Assembly (NCBI GenBank): GCA_016875405.1
Contig: VGRJ01000030.1
Location: forward strand, 1 to 42,547
Direction of reading: 5' to 3'
From: Deltaproteobacteria bacterium
GTDB lineage: Bacteria; Myxococcota_A; Polyangia; Polyangiales; Polyangiaceae
DNA length: 42,547 nucleotides
Part shown: positions 16,495 through 24,869 of the stretch, piece after piece
Layout: each line of letters opens with the position of its first letter
How positions within the stretch are numbered: position 1 is the stretch's first letter
Notes under the pieces: generated by a model
Told to the model about the DNA's origin: nothing
What the model saw: the letters and a program-made list of their open reading frames with translations, nothing else
The model's database searches: none
Position numbers and translations under genes: made by a program

Positions 16495-18099
16495 ATGACG
16501 GACCTCGACGAGTCGATCCCGCCGATGCCGGACGACGAAGAGGAGCTCCTCGCCACCGACGAGCACCTCGTCGGGCGTAAGCGTCATGTCATCGCGGTCG
16601 GCGGCGGTCGCCCGGGTGTTGGGAAAACGCTGCTCAGCGTCAACTTGGCGGTCTACCTCGCGCAGCTCGGTCGTCATGTCGTCCTCTGTGATGCCGACCC
16701 GTTCGGCGCGAGCTTGCATACCATGCTCGGGGTGCAGCGCGCGCCGCTCGTCGGGGACAAGGCTCCGCGCGGCAAGGAGTCGCTGGTCTCGACGTCGGTG
16801 CCCGGGCTCTGGTTGCTCCCGGCGGTGTATGACCCGTGGGCCGTCGCGCCGAAGCGTGCGAGCCGGCAGTCGCACTGGCTTCGGCAGCTCGGCGAGCTCG
16901 ACGTCGATTACATCGTGATGAACCTCGGAGCGTCGCTCGCGCCGGCGAGCCTGGACATGTTCGCGGAGGCCGATGTGCAGATCTGCGTCTCGGCCCCCGA
17001 GCCTCCCGCCATCGAGGCGACCTACCGATTCTGCCGCGCCTACTTCGTACGCCGCTTGCGCCGTGCCCTGATGCGCGAGCGCTTCAAGCTTCGGGTGGTC
17101 GAGCGCGCCCTCGCCGCGCTGCCGCCGTTGCCATCGCCGCGCGATCTCATCATCGAAATCGCGCGCTTCGACGAGCCGGTCGCGAACGTCGCCGCCACGG
17201 TGCTCGCGTCGCTTCGGCCGCGCCTCGTCGTCGGACGTACGCGCCTCCGCCGTGATCTCGAGCTCGGGCCCGCGATGGCAAGCCTCTCGGCTCGGCACCT
17301 TGGGCTGCCCCTCGACTACATGGGGTACGTCGAGCAGGACGACGCCGCCTGGCTCACGGCGAGGCGTTGCCGGCCCTTGCTGATCGATGCCCCGACCTCC
17401 AAGGCTGCGCGGAACCTCGAGCGCGTCGCGCGACGCCTCCTCGCCCTCCTCGCGCAGCAGGCGATGCGCCCGAACGTCGCCGGCGCCGTCGAAGCTCGGG
17501 CGCTCACGGCGCCGATGACCTTGTACGGCGTCCTCGATCTCGCGCGTGGCGCCGCGGACGACGAGATCCGGCGCGCCTACAAGTTGAAGCGGGAGATCTA
17601 CACCGAGGCGAGCCTTCCTCTCACCGGGCTCCTCGAGGACGCTCGGATTCGTGAAGAGCAGGCGCGCATCGCCGAGGCGTATGACACGCTGCTCGACCTG
17701 CCGCGACGTCGCGCCTACGACCTCTCGGTCTTCCCCGACGACACCTCGGACTCGCCTGGGACCGGGGCGCGGACGCCGACGGTGACCGAGGCCGAGCTCG
17801 CCATGCTGCGCGCCGAGCTCGCGCGTGACATCACCCCCGAGACGACCTTCTCCGGAGCCCTCCTCAAACGCGCGCGCGAAGCGAGTGGCATCGAGCTGCA
17901 GGACATCGCCGCGCAGACCAAGATCTCGGCCGTCTATCTGAGGGCCATCGAGGGAGACGACTTCGGGGCCTTGCCCGCCGCGGTTTACGTCCGCGGCTTC
18001 CTCGTGCAGATCGCGCGGGTGCTCAAGCTCGACCCGTCGCAGGTGAGCAAGAGCTACCTCAAGCGCCTGCGCGTCGCTCGCGATGACGCCGACGAGTGA
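16495..18099 (+). CDS. MinD/ParA-type ATPase fused to a J-like domain and a RodZ-like HTH domain
   Basis: 534 residues with three parts. Residues 28-330 are a MinD/FlhG-type deviant Walker ATPase: GGRPGVGKT (signature Lys replaced by Arg), VVLCDADPFGASLHTMLG, and MNLGAS at the switch II position. Residues about 341-415 look like a J domain (LYGVLDL, DDEIRRAYK, AEAYDTLLD, RRAYDLSVF) but lack the HPD motif, so DnaK stimulation is unlikely. Residues about 452-528 are an HTH_25 domain like the cytoplasmic part of RodZ (LLKRAREASGIELQDIA, ISAVYLRAIE, VYVRGFLVQIARVL). There is no membrane segment. Such a protein may position cell-envelope or pilus machinery at a pole or the cell surface; this is inferred. 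ATG 16495 is preferred over GTG 16471. A TATAGT stretch about 10 nt upstream of the ATG suggests a very short leader. Confidence 0.88.
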   Translation: MTDLDESIPPMPDDEEELLATDEHLVGRKRHVIAVGGGRPGVGKTLLSVNLAVYLAQLGRHVVLCDADPFGASLHTMLGVQRAPLVGDKAPRGKESLVSTSVPGLWLLPAVYDPWAVAPKRASRQSHWLRQLGELDVDYIVMNLGASLAPASLDMFAEADVQICVSAPEPPAIEATYRFCRAYFVRRLRRALMRERFKLRVVERALAALPPLPSPRDLIIEIARFDEPVANVAATVLASLRPRLVVGRTRLRRDLELGPAMASLSARHLGLPLDYMGYVEQDDAAWLTARRCRPLLIDAPTSKAARNLERVARRLLALLAQQAMRPNVAGAVEARALTAPMTLYGVLDLARGAADDEIRRAYKLKREIYTEASLPLTGLLEDARIREEQARIAEAYDTLLDLPRRRAYDLSVFPDDTSDSPGTGARTPTVTEAELAMLRAELARDITPETTFSGALLKRAREASGIELQDIAAQTKISAVYLRAIEGDDFGALPAAVYVRGFLVQIARVLKLDPSQVSKSYLKRLRVARDDADE

Positions 18100-18118
18100 T
18101 GCCCCTCGCGAAGGAGAC

Positions 18119-19549
18119 ATGATCGTGGTCAAGGAGAGGCGCGCGCTCTTTGCCTCACTCGGGCTGTTCGCGCTCGCCCTCGTGCCGCGGCTCTACGTCG
18201 CGCTCGCCTGGACGCGCGAGCCGGTCTGGGACGGCCACTACTACGACATCGGCGCGCGCAGCATCGCCGCGGGGCGCGGGTACGTCGGTGTCGAGGGCGG
18301 ACCATGGTGCCATTACCCGGTGGGGTACTCGGCGTGGCTCGGCCTAGCGTATCGGCTCTTCGGTACGGGCGCGTACGTCGGGCCTCTCCTCAATGCGCTG
18401 ATGGGCGCGCTCTCGGCGATGCTCGTCTACGAGCTTGGGCGACGCGCGTCGGAGCCTGCGGACGAGCGGCGTGCGTTCCTCGCCGGCGTACTCGTCGCCG
18501 TCCACCCCGGGCTCATCGCCTATACGCCGCTCCTCATGACGGAGACGACGTCTGCGTGGCTCGTCCTCGTCGCGCCGGTCCTCCTCACGGCTGGATCGAG
18601 CGCGTGGAAGCGTTCGGTCCTCGGCGGCGCCGTCTTTGGCCTCGCCGCGCTCGTCCGGCCGCAGTCGCTCCTCTGCGCACCTGCCGCCGCGTGGCTCGCG
18701 GCTCGTGCAGGAACCCGTCGCGTGCGGATGATCTCGGCCGTGCTCTCGACCGCGGCCGCGCTCGTCGTGGTCGCGCCCTGGACCGTTCGCAACTGCGTCG
18801 TGATGGACGGGTGCGCGCTCGTCTCCACGAATGGCGGATGGAACCTCGCCATCGGCTCGTTCCCCCGCGCGACGGGGCGCTTCGAGACGCTGCGCGGCAG
18901 CGATGGGTGCACCATCGTCACCGGGCAGGTCCAGCAGGATCGGTGCTGGTCCGAGCGCGCGGCGGCGTGGATTTCGGCCGACCCGCTGCGCTGGCTCGCG
19001 CTCGTGCCGAAGAAGCTCTCGTTCACGTTCGACCATGAGTCCTTCGCCATCAGCTATCTCGGCGAGGCGGACCCCGCTCGCTGGCCCGAGGCCCGCAAGG
19101 AGAACGCGCGCGAATTCCTCAGCGGTTTTCACCGCGCGCTCATGATGCTCGCTCCGCTCGCGTTCGTGGGGCGCCCCTCTCGCAAGGAACCCCTCGGCAT
19201 CGTCGCGAGCGTCGCCGTCGCGCTGCTCGGATGGATCGGGATCATGACCGACACGCATCCGTTCTGGCCCCTCGCGCTCGCGCTCGTCTTTGGGGCAACG
19301 GTCCGCGCGCGGACGGCCGACCGGGACGGCGCGTCGGTCTATGCGGCATACGTCGTGGCGACGCTGATCCTCGTTCACGCGGTGTTCTTCGGTGAGGACC
19401 GCTACCACCTCGTCGCGTCGCCGCTCCTATGCCTGCTCGTCGCGTACGCGTGGCGTGCGCCCCGCAGGGCGGACGCGTCAGCTGCCGTCGCCGAGACCGA
19501 AGAAGCGTCGGACCGCCCCGAGGAGGCGAACCTGCTCGCCGGGGACTGA
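18119..19549 (+). CDS. GT-C type membrane glycosyltransferase (PMT/ArnT-like, family 39-like)
   Basis: 476 residues with about ten hydrophobic segments. The N-terminal segment is followed by WDGHYYDIGARSIAAGRGY, matching the first periplasmic loop with the acidic residues that bind a polyprenyl-phosphate sugar in ArnT/PMT enzymes. It would transfer a sugar from a lipid carrier to an acceptor outside the inner membrane; the acceptor is unknown. ATG 18119 is chosen because AAGGAG lies at ideal spacing; ATG 18083 would overlap the upstream gene and has no Shine-Dalgarno. The start follows the MinD-J-HTH stop by 19 nt, so they share a transcript. The last 72 bp overlap the convergent MscS gene; the tail there is charged and probably not structural. 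Confidence 0.88.
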   Translation: MIVVKERRALFASLGLFALALVPRLYVALAWTREPVWDGHYYDIGARSIAAGRGYVGVEGGPWCHYPVGYSAWLGLAYRLFGTGAYVGPLLNALMGALSAMLVYELGRRASEPADERRAFLAGVLVAVHPGLIAYTPLLMTETTSAWLVLVAPVLLTAGSSAWKRSVLGGAVFGLAALVRPQSLLCAPAAAWLAARAGTRRVRMISAVLSTAAALVVVAPWTVRNCVVMDGCALVSTNGGWNLAIGSFPRATGRFETLRGSDGCTIVTGQVQQDRCWSERAAAWISADPLRWLALVPKKLSFTFDHESFAISYLGEADPARWPEARKENAREFLSGFHRALMMLAPLAFVGRPSRKEPLGIVASVAVALLGWIGIMTDTHPFWPLALALVFGATVRARTADRDGASVYAAYVVATLILVHAVFFGEDRYHLVASPLLCLLVAYAWRAPRRADASAAVAETEEASDRPEEANLLAGD

Positions 19550-21016
19550 GCGCTCCTCGGTCGCGCCCTCGCGCCGTGAATGCAAGGTCACCTCGCGCTC
19601 GGCCATCAGCGTCGAGATCTCTTCGGCGAGCGCCGGGCGAAGCGACAGGACCTCGTGGAAGGCCTCCTTGTCGAGCCGGTAGCACTCCATGTCGGTGACC
19701 GCGACCACCGAGGCGGTCCGCGGCGCGCCCGTCATGAGCCCCATCTCGCCCACGACGGTCGGCCCCTCGAGGAGCGCGACCTTTTGCCTACCGGCCATTG
19801 TGGTCACGACCACCTCGGCCGTGCCCGTCGTCACGATGTAGAGCCAGTCCGCGAGGTCGCCCTCGTGCGTCAGCTCCTCACCGGTGACGAACGGGCAATA
19901 CCTCAGGCGCTCGGCGAGGCCGTCGAGCTCGTCGGTGCGAAGCGGCGCGAGGAACGAGACCGTCCGGAGCGCGGCGCGGCGTCGCTCGAGGTCGTCGGCC
20001 CGCTTTCGCTCGCGTCGCTCGAGGCTGTCCTGCTCGACCCAGAGCTGGGCCGCAGGCACCGCGAGCGGGACGTTTGCGCGCTTCAGCGCAGCGAACACCC
20101 GAGCACGTACGCGCGAGCGCGTCAGCTCGTCGGCGGCGAGGTCCGTGAGCCAGAAACGCGCCGAGTACACCGCCATCGAGGAGCGGCGCTCGGACGCGAG
20201 GTCGAGGCACACGCAGCTCGGCGCTGGCTCGCGCGCGACGTTGTCGATCGGCGACGACTGGAGCGCGTCTTCCACGATCGCGACCACGTCGCTCGGAGCC
20301 CAACGGAAGTCGACGTTGAAGAGGATGTTGTCGCGGCGCTTGACTTCGGCCTGTCCGGCGCGCCGGCCAAGAAGCGTGAAGCTCGACGCGAGGAGTTGCG
20401 CGTTCGGGACCACGAGCGTGTCGCCGTCGCGCGTCTCGATCACCGCGTGGCGCCAGCGGATGGCGCGGACGATCCCTTGTCGACCGCTCTCGAGCTGCAC
20501 CCAGTCACCGACGCCGATCGAACGGTCGAGCTGAAGCGCGATGCCGCCGAGCACGTTGCCGAGCGTCGCCTGGAGCGATAGCGCAAGCACCGCGGTCACC
20601 ACCGCGCTCGTCGTCACGAGGCCGGTGGCGTTCACGCCGAGGCCTCGCAGCAGCCACAGCGTCGTCAGGATGTAGGTCACACCCATCGCGAGCTCGCTCA
20701 CGATCGTTGGGGGCACCACGCGCACCGCGGGGAGCGCGACGTCGAGCATGAGCACGCCCGCGAGCGCGACGAGCCCGTAGAGCCCAACGATCTGGGCGGC
20801 AGTGCGCGCGATGGTAGCTCCGCGCTCGAGCCCGGCCGCGCCGACGATGACCGCGAGGGCCATCGCGGCGAGGTAGAGCCCGAGCATCACGAACAAGCGC
20901 CGCCCGTGACGCTCGGCGTCGGGCCCGAGACGACCGAGCAGCGCGCCGGTGCCGAGGAGCGCCGCCGTCGTCGTGGCGACGCCCAGCGGGGAGGTCAGGG
21001 AGACGAGCTCATCCAT
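19478..21016 (-). CDS. MscS-type mechanosensitive channel with C-terminal cyclic-nucleotide-binding domain
   Basis: 512 residues. Hydrophobic segments lie near 10-30, 40-62, 72-95 and 105-122. The pore helix and start of the MscS beta domain follow (about 140-195: SLQATLGNVLGGIALQLDRS, then IGVGDWVQL, GIVRAIRWR, VVPNAQL). An alpha/beta portal region reaches about 310. A cNMP-binding domain covers about 350-470 with the phosphate-binding cassette VGEMGLMTGAPRTASV, keeping the Glu and Arg that bind the nucleotide. It is a bacterial cyclic-nucleotide-gated MscS-like channel in the inner membrane, where ligand binding would modulate an osmotic or ion conductance. The gene is divergent from the acyl-CoA dehydrogenase gene and its last 72 bp lie inside the GT-C gene on the other strand. 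Confidence 0.93.
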   Translation of the reverse strand: MDELVSLTSPLGVATTTAALLGTGALLGRLGPDAERHGRRLFVMLGLYLAAMALAVIVGAAGLERGATIARTAAQIVGLYGLVALAGVLMLDVALPAVRVVPPTIVSELAMGVTYILTTLWLLRGLGVNATGLVTTSAVVTAVLALSLQATLGNVLGGIALQLDRSIGVGDWVQLESGRQGIVRAIRWRHAVIETRDGDTLVVPNAQLLASSFTLLGRRAGQAEVKRRDNILFNVDFRWAPSDVVAIVEDALQSSPIDNVAREPAPSCVCLDLASERRSSMAVYSARFWLTDLAADELTRSRVRARVFAALKRANVPLAVPAAQLWVEQDSLERRERKRADDLERRRAALRTVSFLAPLRTDELDGLAERLRYCPFVTGEELTHEGDLADWLYIVTTGTAEVVVTTMAGRQKVALLEGPTVVGEMGLMTGAPRTASVVAVTDMECYRLDKEAFHEVLSLRPALAEEISTLMAEREVTLHSRREGATEERSVPGEQVRLLGAVRRFFGLGDGS

Positions 21017-21108
21017 CGCCGCCAGAGGGTCGCCCCGAGGCGTGGCGGATTCAAGGATGCGAGCGAGCCGACGCGACGGCTTCGGCCGTTGCCTGGACGG
21101 AGGGAGAT

Positions 21109-21120
21109 GTTTCGTGTACG
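21109..21120. promoter_or_regulatory. Inverted repeat TTCGT-GT-ACGAA upstream of the acyl-CoA dehydrogenase gene
   Basis: A perfect 5+2+5 inverted repeat lies 36-47 bp before the ATG at 21156, in the 139-bp region divergent from the MscS gene. Acyl-CoA dehydrogenase genes are often controlled by TetR-type repressors that bind such repeats. The assignment is a guess from position and symmetry; no regulator gene is adjacent. Confidence 0.3.
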
Positions 21121-21155
21121 AACCTTTAGCGTCTCAATCATCCGGAGCGTTCCCC

Positions 21156-22325
21156 ATGTGGCAGCCATTCACCGAAGAACATCAGGCCTTCCGAAAGCTC
21201 GTCCGTGACTTCGTCGAAAAGGAGCTCGCCCCCAACGCGCCCGAGTGGGAAGAGTCGGGGTGCTTCCCGAGCACGGTCTTCAAGCGCGCGGGGGAGCTCG
21301 GCATCCTTGGCGCCCACTACCCCGAGGAGCATGGCGGCGCCGGCGGTGACTACTGGTACAGCGTCGCCAAGGCCGAGGAGCTCTCGCGGTGCAAGTCGGC
21401 AGGCGTGTCGATGGGGCTGCTCGTCCAGAGCGACATGGCGACCCCGGCCGTGAGCGAGCTCGGGACGCCCGAGCAGATCGAGGAGTTCCTGAAGCCCGCG
21501 ATCGCGGGAGACAAGGTCGCAGCACTCGGCATCAGCGAGCCGGGTGCGGGCAGCGATGTCGCGGGGATCCTGACGACCGCGAAGCGTGACGGCGGCGACT
21601 ACGTCATCAGCGGGCAGAAGACCTTCATCACGAACGGGACGCGCGCCGACTTCGTCACGCTGCTCGCGAAGACCGACCCGGACCGCGGCGCCTACGGCTG
21701 CACGTTCTTCCTCGTCCCGACCGACACCAAGGGCTTTCAGGTGTCACGCGCGCTCGACAAAATCGGCAACCGTTCTTCGGACACCGCCGAGCTGTTCTTC
21801 GAGGACATGCGCATCCCCGAGCGCTACCGCCTCGGCGAGGAGAATCAGGGCTTCATGTACCTGATGCAGAACTTTCAGTCCGAGCGCCTCATCGGCGGTG
21901 TCGGTGCCCTCGCCGGCGCGCGTCACGCGATCGAGTTCTCGGAGCAGTACGGCCGTGAGCGAAAGGCGTTCGGCAAGCCGATCCTCTCGCGCGAGCTCTG
22001 GAAGCACAAGTTCGTCGACCTTCATATCAAGGTCGAAGCCGCCCAGGCGTTCCTCTACAAGTGCGTCGACGCCTTCAACGACGACCGCTACGTGAAGAAG
22101 GGCCCGATCAGCCTCGAGACGGTGAAGCTCATCAGCATGTCGAAGGTGCTGGTCGGCGACGTGGTCTCCGAGGTGATGGATACCTGCCTTCAGTTTCACG
22201 GCGGCTGGGGCTACATCGAGGAGTACCCGATCGCGCGGGCGTGGCGTGACTCGCGGCTCTTCCGCATCGGCGGCGGGACCACCGAGACGATGCGCTACTA
22301 CGTCGCGAAGCTCCTCGGGTACTGA
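21156..22325 (+). CDS. Acyl-CoA dehydrogenase (long-chain / isovaleryl type)
   Basis: 389 residues, the standard length. It has the N-terminal helical domain (LVRDFVEKELAP), the substrate and FAD segment GISEPGAGSDVAG, the FAD-contacting ITNGT, and FHGGWGYIEEYPIARAWRDSR. The C-terminal motif is IGGGTTETM, not EGT, so the catalytic base would be the Glu in NFQSERL on helix G, as in isovaleryl-CoA and long-chain enzymes. It oxidises an acyl-CoA to the 2-enoyl-CoA, passing electrons to ETF in the cytoplasm; the chain length cannot be read. ATG 21156 gives a normal N-terminus (MWQPFTEEHQ) with GGAG upstream; the frame is open to 20949, but that extension has no family similarity. bioD begins 2 nt after the stop. 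Confidence 0.95.
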   Translation: MWQPFTEEHQAFRKLVRDFVEKELAPNAPEWEESGCFPSTVFKRAGELGILGAHYPEEHGGAGGDYWYSVAKAEELSRCKSAGVSMGLLVQSDMATPAVSELGTPEQIEEFLKPAIAGDKVAALGISEPGAGSDVAGILTTAKRDGGDYVISGQKTFITNGTRADFVTLLAKTDPDRGAYGCTFFLVPTDTKGFQVSRALDKIGNRSSDTAELFFEDMRIPERYRLGEENQGFMYLMQNFQSERLIGGVGALAGARHAIEFSEQYGRERKAFGKPILSRELWKHKFVDLHIKVEAAQAFLYKCVDAFNDDRYVKKGPISLETVKLISMSKVLVGDVVSEVMDTCLQFHGGWGYIEEYPIARAWRDSRLFRIGGGTTETMRYYVAKLLGY

Positions 22326-22327
22326 CG

Positions 22328-22984
22328 ATGCGCGTGGTCGTCGTCGGCGCAGGCACCGGCGTTGGAAAGACACACGTCGCCTGCGCGCTCGCCGCTGCGC
22401 TCGTGCGTCGCGGCCAGCCGCTCACCGCGCGCAAGCCGGTCGAGTCGGGATACGACGAGCCCGTGAGCGACGCGGCGGCGCTCGCCCGTGCCGCCCTACA
22501 CCCGACCATCACGCCGACCTTCGCCCTCGCCGAGCCGGTGTCGCCTCACCGCGCGGCACGTCGAGCGGGGCTCACGATCGACCTCGAGCCGATCCGCGCG
22601 AGTTGGTCGGGCGACTCGGCGACACTCGTCGAGAGCGCGGGCGGCCTCTTGTCTCCGCTGGCGCCTGGCCTGACGAACCTCGACCTCGCCGCGGCGGTCG
22701 AGCCGGACGTGGTGGTGCTCGTCGTCGCCAATCGTCTGGGTGCCCTGCACGACGTCCGCGCGTGCACGATGGCGCTCGCGACGCGCGCCCTCGACACGCG
22801 GGTCCTCGTCGCGCTGTCCGAGCCTGCCGCTCGAGACGCCGCTACCGAGCACAACGCCGAGGAGCTCGAGGCGCTCGGCTGGGCGGTACGGGTGGTCGAG
22901 TTTCCGCGCGCGCTCCTCGAAGACGGCTCGACATGCGCTGCTGCCGAGAGCCTCGCCGAGTTCGTTCTGGCCGCGCGCCCCTGA
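22328..22984 (+). CDS. bioD: Dethiobiotin synthetase BioD
   Basis: 218 residues, normal for BioD. The P-loop is GAGTGVGKTH at the N-terminus; ARKPVESGYDE matches the substrate Lys region (usually KPVxTG) and VESAGGLLSP matches the EGAGG catalytic loop with the Glu kept and the first Gly changed to Ser. It carboxylates 7,8-diaminopelargonate with ATP to make dethiobiotin in the cytoplasm. It starts 2 nt after the acyl-CoA dehydrogenase stop and is probably translated by coupling, since no clear Shine-Dalgarno is visible. No other bio gene is in the window. The specificity is inferred from overall pattern; a related cobyrinate-type amidotransferase is unlikely because the protein is a lone short domain. 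Confidence 0.88.
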   Translation: MRVVVVGAGTGVGKTHVACALAAALVRRGQPLTARKPVESGYDEPVSDAAALARAALHPTITPTFALAEPVSPHRAARRAGLTIDLEPIRASWSGDSATLVESAGGLLSPLAPGLTNLDLAAAVEPDVVVLVVANRLGALHDVRACTMALATRALDTRVLVALSEPAARDAATEHNAEELEALGWAVRVVEFPRALLEDGSTCAAAESLAEFVLAARP

Positions 22985-22990
22985 CGCCGC

Positions 22991-24808
22991 TCACTTCGGC
23001 GTCGGTGGGACGATGACTTCGTTGATCGGCTGCACGCTCATCCCCGCCGGATATCCGTAGCTCACGTACGGATCCCACCCCCAAACGGTGAGGCCGAAGG
23101 GAACGCTGCTCGACGCGACGTGCGCGCCGTTGTTGCAGCCGCCGTTCGGCGCGCCGGCGGTGACGAGGTCGACCCGCGTAAACTCGAAGTTGCCCGCAGG
23201 ATCGATCGGCTGCCACCCCGTGAGGACGCCGGCGCAGTCAAGCGTCACGTCGACGAAGCCGTCCTTGCCCTTCTTTCGAGTGAACACGAGGTTCGTGTTC
23301 CCGTACGTCGGGTCGGTGAGGAAGAGGTAGTCGGGCAACCACTGCGCGGGCGGGATGACGTTCACGTAGTCGGGGTCGCCGTCGCCATTGAAGTTGTTCG
23401 GCACCGCCTGTCCGCCGCTCATGTGGCTCGATAGATAGAACGGGTGGTCGGCGTCCTGGCTCCGCACCACGAAGGGCGCGTCCGAGTTGAACGTGACGAC
23501 TTGACCGTTGCCAATGTTGGCAGGTGCGCCCGGCGGCGTCACTGGTTCGTACGCGAGGCTCGTCCCGTCGACCGCGCCCACGATCGTGAACGGGATCGCC
23601 TCGCCGCCACCGCCACGATTTCGATAGCGCACGCCGACGTACTCGTTGCCCAGCGCCTTCACGGGCGCGAGCTGTTGGTGACCCGAGTCGCACGCGGGCA
23701 CGCCGAGCGGGATGTTCATGCACCCAGTGCCGCCCCAGACGCCGATGGGCTTGTCGCTCTGGATGGTGCTGCCCGCGAGCCGATTCGCTTGCATGAACTG
23801 CAGCATCTCGCCCTTCTGCAGGTCGTAGGTCTTCGGCTGGTTCTGGCCCGTGCCGCTCACGCCATTGCCGGGTTGAATCGGCTTGGTCGGGTTGATGGTG
23901 ACCTTCGTGCCGTTCTCGGCGCCGACGATTTGAAGGTGCGGCGCGCCGCCGAATGGCACAAGGAACGGCGTGGTCTCGAAGGCGTCGGCCGCGACGTAGT
24001 TCGAGTCCCACGCGGGCGTCGGGATGAGCAGCGTTGCGCTCGAGACGAAGCTCTCCTTTCCGCCGTAGGGGTAGATGTCGTACGCGACGATCGGAGCGCT
24101 CGTCGCGATGCGGAACGCCTTGCCGCGACCGGTCCCTTCGACCTGGAAGGGCGCGTTGAAGCCCGCCGTGGTCCCCGCCGGGCAGTCGACGAAGTAGACG
24201 TCGCCCGAGGGCGAGCGCGCGAGGAACACGATCGCAATCTGTCCGGGCGGGAGCTGGCCATTTGGTAGCGGCTGGTAGCTGATGGCGTTGCCGCTCCCGA
24301 CCGGCGTGCGGGTGATGCTCGCGGCGTCGAGCGCCTGATCGCCGTAGAAGGCGTTGATCGTGATGGGCGACGTCCACGTGTTCGCGACGAGGGCGGCGAA
24401 GCAGCTCCCGCGTGTCTCGGTCTGCGGTCCGGGCATCACGCTGTAGAACTCGCACCCGAGGGTGCTCTTGTTGGCCTGCGCGGCCTCGCACGGGCTCGTG
24501 CACACGCCGCCGGGCGCGCAGCCCTGATCGGGCGGGCACTCCTTGATCACGTTACCGTCGCAGTCGGTCACCGAGTGAAGGTTGGCGGAGCACTTCACGC
24601 AGTCCGAGCCTCCCGCGCCGTTCGCCCCGACGGACAGCAGATCGCCACCCGCGCCGGAGGCCGCGCCCGAGTTGGCTCCCGCGCCTGCGGACGAGGTGAG
24701 CGTCGCCGATCTCGATGCGCTGCAAGCCGATGCGAGCCCAGCGGCGGCGGTCAGGGTGGCGATGACGGTGAGCGCGCGCGTGTCGCGGAGGAAAGCTTGA
24801 AGCATCAT
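22991..24808 (-). CDS. Lipoprotein with IgGFc-binding-type N-terminal domain
   Basis: 605 residues. The N-terminal signal ends in LASAC (Cys29), suggesting a lipoprotein, followed by a Ser/Gly/Ala-rich spacer and a Cys-rich segment (CVKCSANLHSVTDCDGN, CPPDQGC). From about residue 105 to the end it resembles the IgGFc_binding family: GCEFYSVMPGPQ, QIAIVFLARS, PIVAYDIYPYGG, IVGAENGTKVTI, LQKGEMLQFM, and PIGVWGGTGCMNIP. In bacteria this family is found on surface and secreted proteins; immunoglobulin binding need not be its role. ATG 24808 is preceded by AAAGG. The gene converges on bioD (6-bp gap) and lies 61 bp downstream of another lipoprotein gene. Confidence 0.87.
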   Translation of the reverse strand: MMLQAFLRDTRALTVIATLTAAAGLASACSASRSATLTSSAGAGANSGAASGAGGDLLSVGANGAGGSDCVKCSANLHSVTDCDGNVIKECPPDQGCAPGGVCTSPCEAAQANKSTLGCEFYSVMPGPQTETRGSCFAALVANTWTSPITINAFYGDQALDAASITRTPVGSGNAISYQPLPNGQLPPGQIAIVFLARSPSGDVYFVDCPAGTTAGFNAPFQVEGTGRGKAFRIATSAPIVAYDIYPYGGKESFVSSATLLIPTPAWDSNYVAADAFETTPFLVPFGGAPHLQIVGAENGTKVTINPTKPIQPGNGVSGTGQNQPKTYDLQKGEMLQFMQANRLAGSTIQSDKPIGVWGGTGCMNIPLGVPACDSGHQQLAPVKALGNEYVGVRYRNRGGGGEAIPFTIVGAVDGTSLAYEPVTPPGAPANIGNGQVVTFNSDAPFVVRSQDADHPFYLSSHMSGGQAVPNNFNGDGDPDYVNVIPPAQWLPDYLFLTDPTYGNTNLVFTRKKGKDGFVDVTLDCAGVLTGWQPIDPAGNFEFTRVDLVTAGAPNGGCNNGAHVASSSVPFGLTVWGWDPYVSYGYPAGMSVQPINEVIVPPTPK

Positions 24809-24869
24809 GGCCTTTGAACCTATCAGCAAACGCGCACGTCGTCGTAGACGCGCGGGGTCCGGGCCTCGC

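Noticed and set aside
16441-18132. 563-residue minus-strand frame opposite the MinD-J-HTH gene
   Set aside because: Sense strand shows ATPase, J-like and HTH motifs; the antisense frame has none.
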